From CAZMCH01 sp964564735 (GTDB lineage: Bacteria > Poribacteria > DTPJ01), in NCBI GenBank assembly GCA_964564735.1, contig CAZMCH010000132.1, positions 1-9,144 of the forward strand: a DNA stretch of 9,144 nt. Direction: 5' to 3'. Shown here piece by piece: positions 1 through 8,300 of this stretch (positions within the stretch are counted from its first letter, which is position 1; every line of letters starts with the position of its first letter). The position numbers were made by a program, and so were the translations under genes. The notes beneath the pieces are model-generated. The model saw nothing but the letters and a program-made list of their open reading frames with translations. It made no database searches and was not told where the DNA came from.

Positions 1-746
1 CTTTGCGTTCCCGTTCTGATGATCTCTATGGGATAGTAAATGGCATAGACTATGATGTCTGGAATCCTGCAACTGATGAAAGTATACCAATCAAATATGA
101 TCTATCATCGATAGATGGCAAAACCGCAAATAAAATTGCCCTTCAAAAAGAGCTAGGCTTGCCTCAAGATGCTCAAATACCTGTTTTGGGATTCGTTTCA
201 AGGCTTACATATCAAAAATCACCGGATATTATATATGATTCTACTCATGAAATTGTCCAAAAAGGAGCACAGCTTGTGCTTCTTGGAACAGGTGAAGAGC
301 ATTATAAGTATCTATTTGGAAAACTTGCAGAAGATTATCCCAATAATGTTAAATCCATAACATCATTTAATGACCTTTTGGCAAGACTTATTTATGCTGG
401 AAGCGATATGTTTTTAATGCCATCGAGATTTGAGCCTTGCGGTTTAAGTCAGCTTATATCAATGCGTTACGGCACTTTGCCAATTGCAAGGAGAACAGGA
501 GGTTTGGCTGATACTATTCAAGAATATGATCAAACAACAAATAAGGGAACAGGATTCCTATTTGATGATATATCTTCAGGGGCTTTAATATGGGCTGTCC
601 AAAGGGCAATAGATGTCTATCATAATAATAAGAGAGTTTGGCAAAAAATGATAGAAAATGCTATGGAAGCGGATTTTTCATGGGGTAACTCAGCTAGAGA
701 ATACGTAAATCTCTATCGTAAAGCGATAGAAAAACACAACAGGTAA
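1..746 (+). CDS. glgA: Glycogen synthase (ADP-glucose type, GT5), C-terminal part, truncated by window edge
   Basis: This is the C-terminal ~248 residues of a bacterial glycogen synthase, which transfers glucose from ADP-glucose to the growing alpha-1,4-glucan in the cytoplasm. The complete codons begin at base 3; the true start lies outside the window, since GT5 synthases are usually about 480 residues. Counting from the codon at base 3, visible family hallmarks are NGIDYDVWNPATD (13-25), the GFVSRLTYQK segment carrying a nucleotide-sugar-binding lysine (63-72), FEPCGLSQL with the conserved Glu-Pro-Cys-Gly (143-151), and RRTGGLADT (163-171). These belong to the C-terminal Rossmann half of the GT-B fold. 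The reading frame is intact to TAA at 744-746. The usual VSRL-x-x-QKG reads QKS here, a mild deviation. The next gene begins 120 bases downstream after a repeat-rich spacer, so an operon link to the acyl-CoA synthetase is not shown. Confidence 0.95.
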   Translation, partial: LRSRSDDLYGIVNGIDYDVWNPATDESIPIKYDLSSIDGKTANKIALQKELGLPQDAQIPVLGFVSRLTYQKSPDIIYDSTHEIVQKGAQLVLLGTGEEHYKYLFGKLAEDYPNNVKSITSFNDLLARLIYAGSDMFLMPSRFEPCGLSQLISMRYGTLPIARRTGGLADTIQEYDQTTNKGTGFLFDDISSGALIWAVQRAIDVYHNNKRVWQKMIENAMEADFSWGNSAREYVNLYRKAIEKHNR

Positions 747-752
747 ATTAGG

Positions 753-847
753 GATTTGAGGATTCTATGATTACAGATTTTAAGATTATACTTTCTAAAT
801 TCTATATTTTTCAAATCTTCAAATTCTTAATCTTCTAATCTTTAATC
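753..847. repeat. Opposed GATT-phased short repeats able to form a long imperfect hairpin
   Basis: The left arm has GATT at 753, 761, 769, 776 and 784 (spacing 8, 8, 7, 8). The right arm has the complement AATC at 814, 829, 837 and 844, with a degenerate copy near 822. The two arrays are therefore inverted relative to each other around an AT-rich centre (791-810). Bases 753-764 can pair with 814-825 over 12 positions, two of them G-T wobbles, leaving a 49-base loop that contains more copies. The element fills most of the glgA/acyl-CoA synthetase spacer. It could act as a glgA transcript end or stability structure, but it has no T-tract like an intrinsic terminator. It may equally be a neutral simple-repeat expansion. 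Confidence 0.6.
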
Positions 848-866
848 ATTCATTAGGGGATTAGTT

Positions 867-2963
867 ATGTTAGACAATTTTTTTAAGCCAGAATCAGTGG
901 CTGTTATAGGGGCTTCAAGAGAAGCTGGAAAAGTAGGATATGAGGTCGTCAAAAACCTTATTGATAATGGTTTTGATGGACAAATATATCCTATTAATCC
1001 CAAAGCTGATGAGATACTTGGGATTAAGGTTTATCAAAGTGTTACTGCTGTTCCGAATAAAATCGGACTTGCTGTAATGGTTGTTCCATCACAATTTATT
1101 ATGCCTTCAATAGAGGAATGTGGAAAAAAAGGCATAGATTCAGTTATAATAATCACCGCAGGATTTAAGGAATCGGGTGGGGAAGGCGCAAAATTAGAAA
1201 ATGAGTTGGCGCGCAGAACGAAAGAATTAGGAATAAGAGTTATTGGACCAAATTGTTTAGGTGTAATGGATACATACTCAAGACTGAACGCATCGTTTGC
1301 AGCAGGTATGCCTACACAAGGAAAGATCGCTTTCTTTTCGCAATCAGGCGCATTGGGAACAGCCATATTAGATTGGGCAATAAAAGAAAATATTGGGTTC
1401 TCTAAATTTATAAGCATGGGAAATAAAATGGATGTTAATGAGGCAGATTTACTTACTGTCCTTGCTGATGATCCTAATACTAACGTTATTCTTGGATATA
1501 TAGAAGGCGTAAAAAATGGAAAAGCCTTTATGAAAGCGGCGTTCGAGGCAACAAAGAAAAAACCTGTAGTAATTGTTAAATCAGGAACAACCGCGGCTGG
1601 TGCAAAGGCTGCTTCATCGCATACAGGGACGTTAGCTGGTTCAGATAACGCTTTTCAGTCTGCTTTCAAACAATGCGGCATAATCCGTGCGCAAACAATT
1701 GAAGCACTTTTTGATTATGCGCTTGTCCTTGCATATCAAGCTTTGCCAAAAAATAATAGGCTAGCTATATTAACAAATGCAGGTGGACCGGGAATCATCG
1801 CTGCTGATGCCTGTGAAAAATCGTCCTTGACAATGGCTAGCTTCCAAAATGAAACAATTGAGCTATTACGAAAGTCTTTGCCTTCAACCGCCGCTTTATA
1901 TAATCCTGTTGATGTTATAGGAGATGCAAAAGCTGATAGGTATCTTTCTGCATTGGAAGCATTGAAAAAAGACAAAAATGTCGATATGCTTTTGGTTCTT
2001 CTTACCCCTCAAGCACCTACCGAAGCTGGACTTACTGCTCAATATATTGTTGATACCTTCGGTGGAGGGAATAAACCAGTTGTCGCTTCATTTATGGGTG
2101 GTAATAGTGTCGCTGAGGGAATTAAAATTCTGGAAAAAAACAGGATACCGAATTTTACTAATCCAGAAAGGGCAATTAATGCCTTTGATGCGGCAAGTAG
2201 ATATTCCATTTGGAAAAATAATCCTCGAGAAATCATAACTGAAAGAGTTGATGTTGACAATGCAAAAATAAAGAAACTGCTTGCAAAGGCTGAAACACAA
2301 AGCGAAAGAACTCTTGGTGGTTCTGATGCAATGGATATATTGACTGAATATGGCTTTGTTGTTCCAAAGATGGGTTTAGCTGAAACAGGTCACGAGGCAG
2401 TTGAGATTGCAAATCAGATAGGCTATCCTGTTGTTATGAAGATCGCTTCGCCTGACATTCTACATAAATCCGATATAGGCGGAGTCAGACTTGGTGTTGC
2501 CACACCAACTGACGTTGAGAGAGCTTTTGAGGAAATAATGTCTTCTGCAAGGCGATTCATGCCATCTGCTTTAATACTGGGTGTTACAATAAATCAGATG
2601 ATTCCAAAAGGAAAAGAAGTTATTTTGGGAATGGCAAAAGACCCAGATTTTGGACCTATGCTCATGTTTGGTCTAGGCGGGATATATGTTGAGGTTCTCA
2701 AGGATGTTGCATTTAGAATAGCACCCATTGACAAACGTGAAGCAAACACAATGATTAATGAGATACGCTCATTCCCATTATTAAGAGGAGTCAGGGGGGA
2801 AGAGCCAGCAGACATACAGAGCATCGTTGATTCACTTGTGAAACTCTCGCAATTGGTCACCGATTTTCCCGAAATTATAGAGATGGACATTAATCCTTTG
2901 ATGGTTATGCCAATAGGCAAAGGCGCTGTTGCAGTTGATTGCAGAATCAGCGTTGAGGTTTAA
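867..2963 (+). CDS. Acetate--CoA ligase (ADP-forming), fused alpha-beta single chain
   Basis: A 698-residue NDP-forming acyl-CoA synthetase: acetyl-CoA + ADP + Pi to acetate + CoA + ATP, or a related acyl-CoA. It is a cytoplasmic enzyme of fermentative energy conservation. In order: a CoA-binding Rossmann domain (about 1-135, with SVAVIGAS at 10-17 and IYPINPKADEI at 40-50), succinyl-CoA-ligase-like domains (about 150-460, with FFSQSGALG at 156-164), and a C-terminal ATP-grasp domain (about 480-695). The catalytic phospho-histidine is His252 in SSHTGTLAGSD. A second conserved His533 in ILHKSDIGGV matches the ATP-grasp-side histidine that relays phosphate in this family. MDINPL (673-678) is the usual ATP-grasp end motif. 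Alpha and beta parts are one chain, whereas many archaea use separate subunits. The ATG at 867 has AGGGGA at 855-860, six bases upstream. A DRTGG-domain protein follows after 81 bases. The acyl substrate cannot be read from sequence; acetate is the default inference. Confidence 0.93.
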   Translation: MLDNFFKPESVAVIGASREAGKVGYEVVKNLIDNGFDGQIYPINPKADEILGIKVYQSVTAVPNKIGLAVMVVPSQFIMPSIEECGKKGIDSVIIITAGFKESGGEGAKLENELARRTKELGIRVIGPNCLGVMDTYSRLNASFAAGMPTQGKIAFFSQSGALGTAILDWAIKENIGFSKFISMGNKMDVNEADLLTVLADDPNTNVILGYIEGVKNGKAFMKAAFEATKKKPVVIVKSGTTAAGAKAASSHTGTLAGSDNAFQSAFKQCGIIRAQTIEALFDYALVLAYQALPKNNRLAILTNAGGPGIIAADACEKSSLTMASFQNETIELLRKSLPSTAALYNPVDVIGDAKADRYLSALEALKKDKNVDMLLVLLTPQAPTEAGLTAQYIVDTFGGGNKPVVASFMGGNSVAEGIKILEKNRIPNFTNPERAINAFDAASRYSIWKNNPREIITERVDVDNAKIKKLLAKAETQSERTLGGSDAMDILTEYGFVVPKMGLAETGHEAVEIANQIGYPVVMKIASPDILHKSDIGGVRLGVATPTDVERAFEEIMSSARRFMPSALILGVTINQMIPKGKEVILGMAKDPDFGPMLMFGLGGIYVEVLKDVAFRIAPIDKREANTMINEIRSFPLLRGVRGEEPADIQSIVDSLVKLSQLVTDFPEIIEMDINPLMVMPIGKGAVAVDCRISVEV

Positions 2964-3007
2964 TATAGATGCTAGAAACTATGATACCAAATGGCTGTTA
3001 AACGCAA

Positions 3008-3029
3008 TATCAAGTATCTCGTATCAAGT
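3008..3029. repeat. Direct repeat TATCAAGT, two copies 14 bp apart, before the DRTGG-protein start
   Basis: TATCAAGT occurs at 3008-3015 and again at 3022-3029, immediately before the Shine-Dalgarno AAGGAG (3031-3036) of the gene starting at 3045. The core TATC/GTATC is repeated a third time between them. It may be a chance or simple-sequence repeat. Its position in the translation initiation region would also allow a role in mRNA structure or protein binding, but nothing in the sequence proves this. Confidence 0.35.
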
Positions 3030-3044
3030 TAAGGAGATTTATTA

Positions 3045-4112
3045 ATGAAAACGTTATTCATCACTTCTACATGCAATTATTGCGGTAAGACATTAACCGC
3101 TTTGGGGATCGGAAAGAAACTTCAAGCTGATGGCTTCAAGATCGGGTTTATGAAAATGCTTGGAAAATTTCCAACTACTATGAGTGGAGAAATCATAGAT
3201 TCAGATGCTTCTGTCGCATGTGAAGTTTTTGGATTAAATGATGCTCCAGAAGATATTTCCCCAATCATAATCACACAAGACATGATCGCCCAAGCCTATG
3301 ATGGTGATAACCTAAAGCTTGATGAAAAATTTATCAAATCACATACAAAGATTGCAAAAGACAAGGATATAGTGATAGTAGAAGGCGCTGGTCTTTTCGG
3401 TGAAGGCTCTGTCTTGGGATTATCTGCAAAACATATAATAGAAAAGCTAAATGCTGATGCGATTGTTATCGATAACTGTGAAAGAGAAATTTTTGCTGAT
3501 GAACTACTAATGTCAAAAGATATTCTTGGTGATAGAATCGCAGGATTAGTGCTAAATCAAGTTGAATTACCAAAACTTGATTATATACAACGTCGTGTTT
3601 TGCCGTTTCTTGAGAATAATGGTCTAAAAACTCTTGGTGTTATGCTAAAAGATCCTTTTTTGATGTCTGTAACCATTAAAGACCTTGCTGAGTCTCTTGG
3701 TGGAGAAATAATCTGCTGTAAACATAAGCAAGATGAATTAGTCGAAAGATTTAGCGTTGGGGCAATGAACGTCGAAGGGGCTTTGAGTTATTTCAGGAAG
3801 ATCAGAAGCAAAGCAGTTATAACAGGCGGAGATAGGGGCGATATTCAGCTTGCCGCTTTAGAAACTAATACGCAATGCTTGATCCTTACTGGCAATCTCT
3901 ATCCCAATGATGTTATAATAGCAATGGCAGAAGAAAGAGAAGTTCCTATTATGGTTGTCCGTAGTGATACACTCACCGTTGTCCAACGTGTCGAAGACAT
4001 TATGAGTACAATGAGGATTAACGACAAGCGAAAGATTGACCGTGCCATACAGCTTGTTAACGATGAATTAAACTTCTCCATCTTATATGACCATTTGGGA
4101 CTTGCAAAATAA
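3045..4112 (+). CDS. P-loop plus DRTGG-domain protein, phosphotransacetylase N-terminal-like (no Pta catalytic domain)
   Basis: A 355-residue cytoplasmic protein of the kind called phosphotransacetylase family protein or BioD-like N-terminal domain of Pta. Residues 1 to ~210 form a BioD/AAA_26-type nucleotide-binding domain: a P-loop-like TSTCNYCGKT (7-16), a Walker-B-like strand DIVIVEGAG (108-116), and a nucleotide-fold strand ending AGLVLNQV (166-173). Residues ~215-330 are a DRTGG domain with the signature ITGGDRGDIQLAAL (259-272). The C-terminal phosphotransacetylase catalytic domain found in long Pta enzymes is absent, so it probably does not make acetyl-phosphate. In long Pta proteins the N-terminal region is thought to be regulatory, and a sensing or regulatory role next to the acetyl-CoA synthetase is inferred. 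The P-loop contains an unusual Cys10-x-x-Cys13 pair. The ATG at 3045 is preceded by AAGGAG eight bases upstream and is 81 bases after the synthetase stop, consistent with co-transcription. The exact reaction is unknown. Confidence 0.85.
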   Translation: MKTLFITSTCNYCGKTLTALGIGKKLQADGFKIGFMKMLGKFPTTMSGEIIDSDASVACEVFGLNDAPEDISPIIITQDMIAQAYDGDNLKLDEKFIKSHTKIAKDKDIVIVEGAGLFGEGSVLGLSAKHIIEKLNADAIVIDNCEREIFADELLMSKDILGDRIAGLVLNQVELPKLDYIQRRVLPFLENNGLKTLGVMLKDPFLMSVTIKDLAESLGGEIICCKHKQDELVERFSVGAMNVEGALSYFRKIRSKAVITGGDRGDIQLAALETNTQCLILTGNLYPNDVIIAMAEEREVPIMVVRSDTLTVVQRVEDIMSTMRINDKRKIDRAIQLVNDELNFSILYDHLGLAK

Positions 4113-4155
4113 AGTCCAGCTAAACCAATTTTCAAATTATATCATGATTAGTTCT

Positions 4156-4182
4156 AAGGGCGATTCGGTAAATCGCCCTTTT
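4156..4182 (+). terminator. Perfect 10-bp hairpin with short T-run (terminator or leader attenuator)
   Basis: AAGGGCGATT (4156-4165), loop CGGTA, AATCGCCCTT (4171-4180) is a perfect inverted repeat; a TTTT run spans 4179-4182 at the base of the right arm. The form suits a rho-independent terminator for the acyl-CoA synthetase/DRTGG pair, though the T-run is short. It ends only eight bases before the Shine-Dalgarno of the oxidoreductase gene, leaving no room for a promoter after it. The downstream genes must therefore be reached by read-through or from a promoter upstream of the hairpin, which makes attenuation or a structured leader possible. Confidence 0.7.
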
Positions 4183-4190
4183 ATGTATAC

Positions 4191-4197
4191 AAGGAGG
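4191..4197 (+). promoter_or_regulatory. Strong Shine-Dalgarno AAGGAGG fixing a TTG start
   Basis: AAGGAGG lies eight bases before TTG at 4206. It decides the start of the oxidoreductase: the next in-frame ATG (residue 10) would cut into the first strand just before the GxGxxG dinucleotide-binding motif, so TTG is the only sensible start. Confidence 0.85.
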
Positions 4198-4205
4198 ATA
4201 TAAAA

Positions 4206-5345
4206 TTGGCAGTCAAGGAATTTGGCGTTGGAATGGTAGGATATGGCTTTATCGGTAAAATGCACACTTACGCATACAAAAGTATCCCTGTATATTATAA
4301 TCCTGCACCTGCAAAAATCCGTCTTGTCGGTGTATGTACATCAAAAGAAGAAACCGCAAAACAAGCAGTCGAACATGGTGGATATGAGTTCGGAACAACT
4401 GATTACCATGATTTGCTTGATAGAGATGACATACATATAATAAACTGTTGCACGCCGAACCATCTGCACAAAGACCTTCTGTTAGATGCCATAAAAGCTG
4501 GAAAACATATTTATTGTGATAAACCACTAACCGTCAGTGTTGATGACGCAAAAGAGATAATAAAAGCTCTTGAAGGCTCAAATATTATTAATCAAATGAC
4601 ATTTCAATATAGGTTTTCTCCTGCAATGATGCGCGCAAAACAATTAATGGACGAAGGATTTATCGGTGAACCCATGAGCTTTAGGGCATTATATCTGCAT
4701 GCTGGTTATATTGACCCTGACAGACCTATGAGTTGGAGACTTGATATCAACAAGGGCGGGGCGGGTGCATTATTTGACCTTGGTTCTCATGTGCTTGATT
4801 TGGTTAGATACCTGCTTGGTGATGTAAAAGAAGTCTTTGCTACAACAGAGACATTTTACAAACAAAGACCTATTGCAAAAGGCAGTAATGAAAAAGCTGA
4901 TGTAAAAGTTGATGACCTCGCTATTGCTATGATGAAGATGAAAAATGGAGCACTTGGCACAGTTGAAGCATCAAGAATTGCAACTGGTGCTAACGATGAC
5001 CTAAAAATTGAAATACATGGACGAGATGGTGCGATAAGATTTGAGCTAATGGATGCAAACTGGCTGAGTGTCTATAACAATCGCACACAAGGCGAACCTA
5101 TTGGGGGCATGAGAGGCTACACAAAAATAGAAACTGTCCAGCGTTATCCTGCACCGTCAGCTTTTCCGGGTCCAAAATTCATGGTTGGATGGGAACGTTT
5201 TCATATTGCAAGCATGTTTAGTTTCGTTGATAACGTAGCGAATGGCAAATCTTTATCTCCTACTTTTTATGATGGACTGAAGGTTCAAGAAGTGATGGAA
5301 GCGTGTCTCAAATCGGCAACATCAGGAAAATGGATAGGTATATAA
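4206..5345 (+). CDS. Gfo/Idh/MocA family NAD(P)-dependent sugar oxidoreductase
   Basis: A 379-residue cytoplasmic oxidoreductase that would oxidise or reduce a hydroxyl/keto group of a sugar, inositol or sugar acid with NAD(P). The N-terminal Rossmann fold shows GVGMVGYGFIGKMH (7-20, the GxGxxG motif), followed by CCTPNHLHKDLLLDAIKAGKHIYCDKP (81-107 region) in which Lys106-Pro107 is the family's catalytic-lysine EKP motif, here DKP. The C-terminal alpha/beta substrate domain holds GGAGALFDLGSHVLDL (184-199), where Asp191 and His195 are the family's conserved catalytic/substrate residues. The region PSAFPGPKFMVGWERFH (317-333) and a C-terminal SPTFYDGLKVQEVMEA (351-366) are seen in sugar dehydrogenases of this group. 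Length is normal for the family. The substrate cannot be read from sequence. It ends 33 bases before a large exported heparinase-like gene, so a role in using sugars released by that protein is a reasonable inference. TTG start with a strong ribosome binding site; a hairpin sits just upstream. Confidence 0.92.
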   Translation: MAVKEFGVGMVGYGFIGKMHTYAYKSIPVYYNPAPAKIRLVGVCTSKEETAKQAVEHGGYEFGTTDYHDLLDRDDIHIINCCTPNHLHKDLLLDAIKAGKHIYCDKPLTVSVDDAKEIIKALEGSNIINQMTFQYRFSPAMMRAKQLMDEGFIGEPMSFRALYLHAGYIDPDRPMSWRLDINKGGAGALFDLGSHVLDLVRYLLGDVKEVFATTETFYKQRPIAKGSNEKADVKVDDLAIAMMKMKNGALGTVEASRIATGANDDLKIEIHGRDGAIRFELMDANWLSVYNNRTQGEPIGGMRGYTKIETVQRYPAPSAFPGPKFMVGWERFHIASMFSFVDNVANGKSLSPTFYDGLKVQEVMEACLKSATSGKWIGI

Positions 5346-5365
5346 TACCATCTTTCTATATTTAA

Positions 5366-5371
5366 GGGAGG
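5366..5371 (+). promoter_or_regulatory. Shine-Dalgarno GGGAGG fixing the second TTG start
   Basis: GGGAGG lies seven bases before TTG at 5379. Reading upstream in the same frame there is no ATG, GTG or TTG before the stop codon of the preceding gene (5343-5345), so TTG 5379 is the earliest possible start. It also places a hydrophobic signal segment at the N-terminus. Confidence 0.85.
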
Positions 5372-5378
5372 AAACACA

Positions 5379-8300
5379 TTGCTATTGACATCAATTGCCC
5401 TGTTAGCACTAAGCTTTGCCCAAACTGACAAAATTATACAAACTTTCACAATTGAAGAACATTTCGGCGTCTCTCATCCTACACAGATCATTGATTTTGA
5501 TTTTGATAAACCCATTGATCCAAAAAATAGCTATATGCTGGATGTTGATGGAAACGAAGTTCCATACCAGCTTATTGATAACGGCAAAAAAATCGCTATA
5601 AAAACTGGTCTTCCAGCATATACGAAATATTCATGGAAACTCATGTCAGGCAAAGCACCTTCTCAATTTCCGTATATGGTGAAGGTTTCCAAGACAAACG
5701 ATTACTACGAAATTATGAATGGCATAGTCGGTGTTAGAATACCAATTCCAGCAGATAAATTTGATAAAACACTTGCGCCAATTCAGGGCATAAGATATAA
5801 CGATGGCACATGGTCAGCGAAAGGACCAAATTATTTGACTGTAAATGCAAACTCAACGAAAAATATGGATGTTCGGTTTATTGAGCAAGGTCAACTAAAA
5901 GTGATTGTTGAGGTATCATACACATTTGATCGTCCTGAATATAGATATGGTGATAAAGTCTATAAAGAGGCAGGAGAAGGTTATTATAAATCAAAGATAG
6001 AGATACAGGCAGGGCAACAATCAATCTTGTTTGAAGATGATACAGACATGGAGTTATCCTACTCCCTTGATGTCTATGAGGGGCTTTATCCAGATCAGGC
6101 TAGGTATCAAGGGCATCATTCCACATCTGCGGAATATGGCTACGAGATAGACGGTCAGAAATATCGTAATTTACATGAACGCATAAACATGGAGGCTTTT
6201 GTTGATCTTGACTATGACAAATCCAAAGTATCGGACTATTATTCATCAGAAAACACTTGGCGACGCATGGCAGTATGGGACCCTTGGGTATATGATAGCG
6301 GTTGGTATTGGCTGATGTATGATAAGCTAACATCACCATTGAATAATATTTTCGGAATATTTGCAGGACGACCATCAATCGCACTTGGTGCTAGTAACAG
6401 TGGGGTTGGTATATTCTCAAAAAAACTTGATAATGGCAATCCATCAGCAGGGATAACAATTTCAACAAACCTTCGCTGTCCCGATGCCCGAACATATCCA
6501 CGTGTTCGTTTTGGATGGGGTATGTTTCTTGGCATAGTTGAGGACGATCTCAAAGGCTATGACCAAATTCAGCCAATAGCACAACAAATGAATCTGCACA
6601 GCGGAATAAATCTTAATAAAATTCATCGCCTTATTTTGAATTATCCTGATCCAAAGCAGGGATATGGCGCACAATATATGGATGGCGAAATTTTACAGCG
6701 AATCATAAAGAAAGTCAGGACTAATAGGGATTATTATGACTATCTTTATAATACAGAACCATCATCACGAAGTTTAATTGATATGTGGGCTGATCCTTCA
6801 GGTGAAAAGACCAAGAAAGCCTTAGATGAAATTGTTGAGTCCGGTAGAAACGTGCTTGATCGCTTGGTCAATGGTAATGGCATATATGACTTTACAATAC
6901 ATTATTGGCATGGCGGGCTTGAGATGATGCGAAAAGGGCTTTGGATCGATCAGGTCTTGGCAAGTGGTCAGCTTTCGTCAGAAGAGGTCGCAAAGGCAAA
7001 ATCCATTGCTGTATTATTTGCGGAGATTCTATGGGATAATGACTTTGTTCCGCTATTTGATAGGCATGGTTTGAATCTTGGCACGCCAAATATGCCCGTC
7101 CAACAAACAGGCTATCGCCATTTTTACGCTTTATTTTTAGCCAACCATCCTGACATGAAAGAGCGTGCCAAGTCAGTTACTGATGATGTATTGAAAACTG
7201 TTCAGGAAATCATCAATGAACATGGTGCGGAAATGGGCTGTGTTCACTATATCGGAGCATCATTTTCTCCAACATTAAATACTTTGTTACAAATTCGCAT
7301 GTTAGGCGAAGTTGATCCGTTTGCTATAGAACCGAGACTAAAAAAGTTTGCAGAATTTTATCTGAATTTTCTAACGCCACCAGAGGTTCGGCTTGGCAAT
7401 GTCCGCAAATACATATCAGTCGGCGACAGTTCCACAGAATCAAGCGAATTGTATGGTCAGCTTGCTACAGGATTCAAAGATGCTGATTTCGAATTAAGCA
7501 AAAGGCTTATGGGCGCATGGATCGCAAGCGGGAAGAAACATTCTGGCTTTTTTGGCACAACTCTATTAATGATAGATGAAGAAGCACCATCAGAAGACCC
7601 AAATTTAAGTAATGCCACATATAACGGCTGGTATTCAGTTCTAAGAAATGGCTGGAATACAAAGAATGAAACTGCATTGTGGATGGTCAATGGTGATTTT
7701 TATTTTGATCATCGCCATGCTGATCAAGGAACGCTTGTCATGTATGCGCTTGGTGCGCCTCTATCAATTGACTGGGGAAGCATATATTATCCAAGAGTTG
7801 ATGGTGGATATATGCACAGCATTATTTTACCTGAATCAGAGATTGGATTTGCTTGGGATCAGGATAGCCCTGCCCTAAATGCTGGTGATTGGCGATTATG
7901 GCTTAATTCTCAACAAAGCAATTTCTTTTCGTTTGACACATGCGCACATGCAGAAGGTAGTTTTCAATATAAGCAAAATCTGACTTGGAGGCGTTCTCTA
8001 ACCTCAATACATCCAAATCCAGATTATCCAATAATAATCATTCGTGATAGCTTTGAGGGAATAGACAAAGATATTAGCAAAGTGTTTACGCTAAATCTAA
8101 TGGCTGATGGTGAAGTCCTGACCCCTGCTGGAAATATATCGCCAATATTGAGGACATACAAAAATAATAATGAATTGCCGTCTGCTGGACAGGTCTTTAC
8201 TCTAAAATCAGGACTGAATAAACTTGGTTTCACAGGGCAATATCTGATTGATTGGGATTTATATACTTTTGCAGATGAAAACCAACAGGTATTTATCGGC

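Noticed and set aside
1..10. Possible degraded glycogen synthase, as only half is present.
   Set aside because: The frame is open to the first base of the window and the motifs are intact, so the truncation is only the window edge.
753..847. Possible CRISPR-like array from regularly spaced GATT/AATC units.
   Set aside because: The repeat unit is far too short, spacers are only 3-4 bases, and the orientation flips in the middle.
1034..1417. A 127-residue open frame on the - strand within the acyl-CoA synthetase gene.
   Set aside because: It lies wholly inside a gene with conserved domains in the + frame and reads as an antisense shadow.
2771..2800. A stretch resembling the intergenic C-run/G-run repeat (TTAAGAGGAG then a G-run) inside the acyl-CoA synthetase gene, suggesting a repeat insertion.
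   Set aside because: It encodes SFPLLRGVRGEEPAD, which matches a conserved stretch of this ATP-grasp family (PLL-x-G-x-RGE-x-PAD), so the similarity to the repeat is coincidental.
5343..5381. Possible split gene, since the oxidoreductase and the large protein are in the same frame separated by one stop.
   Set aside because: A ribosome binding site, a start codon and a signal-like N-terminus lie between them, and the oxidoreductase has normal length and a complete C-terminus.
6100..6553. Two overlapping - strand open frames (94 and 104 residues) within the large gene.
   Set aside because: Both are antisense to a continuous 1134-codon frame and show no family motif.
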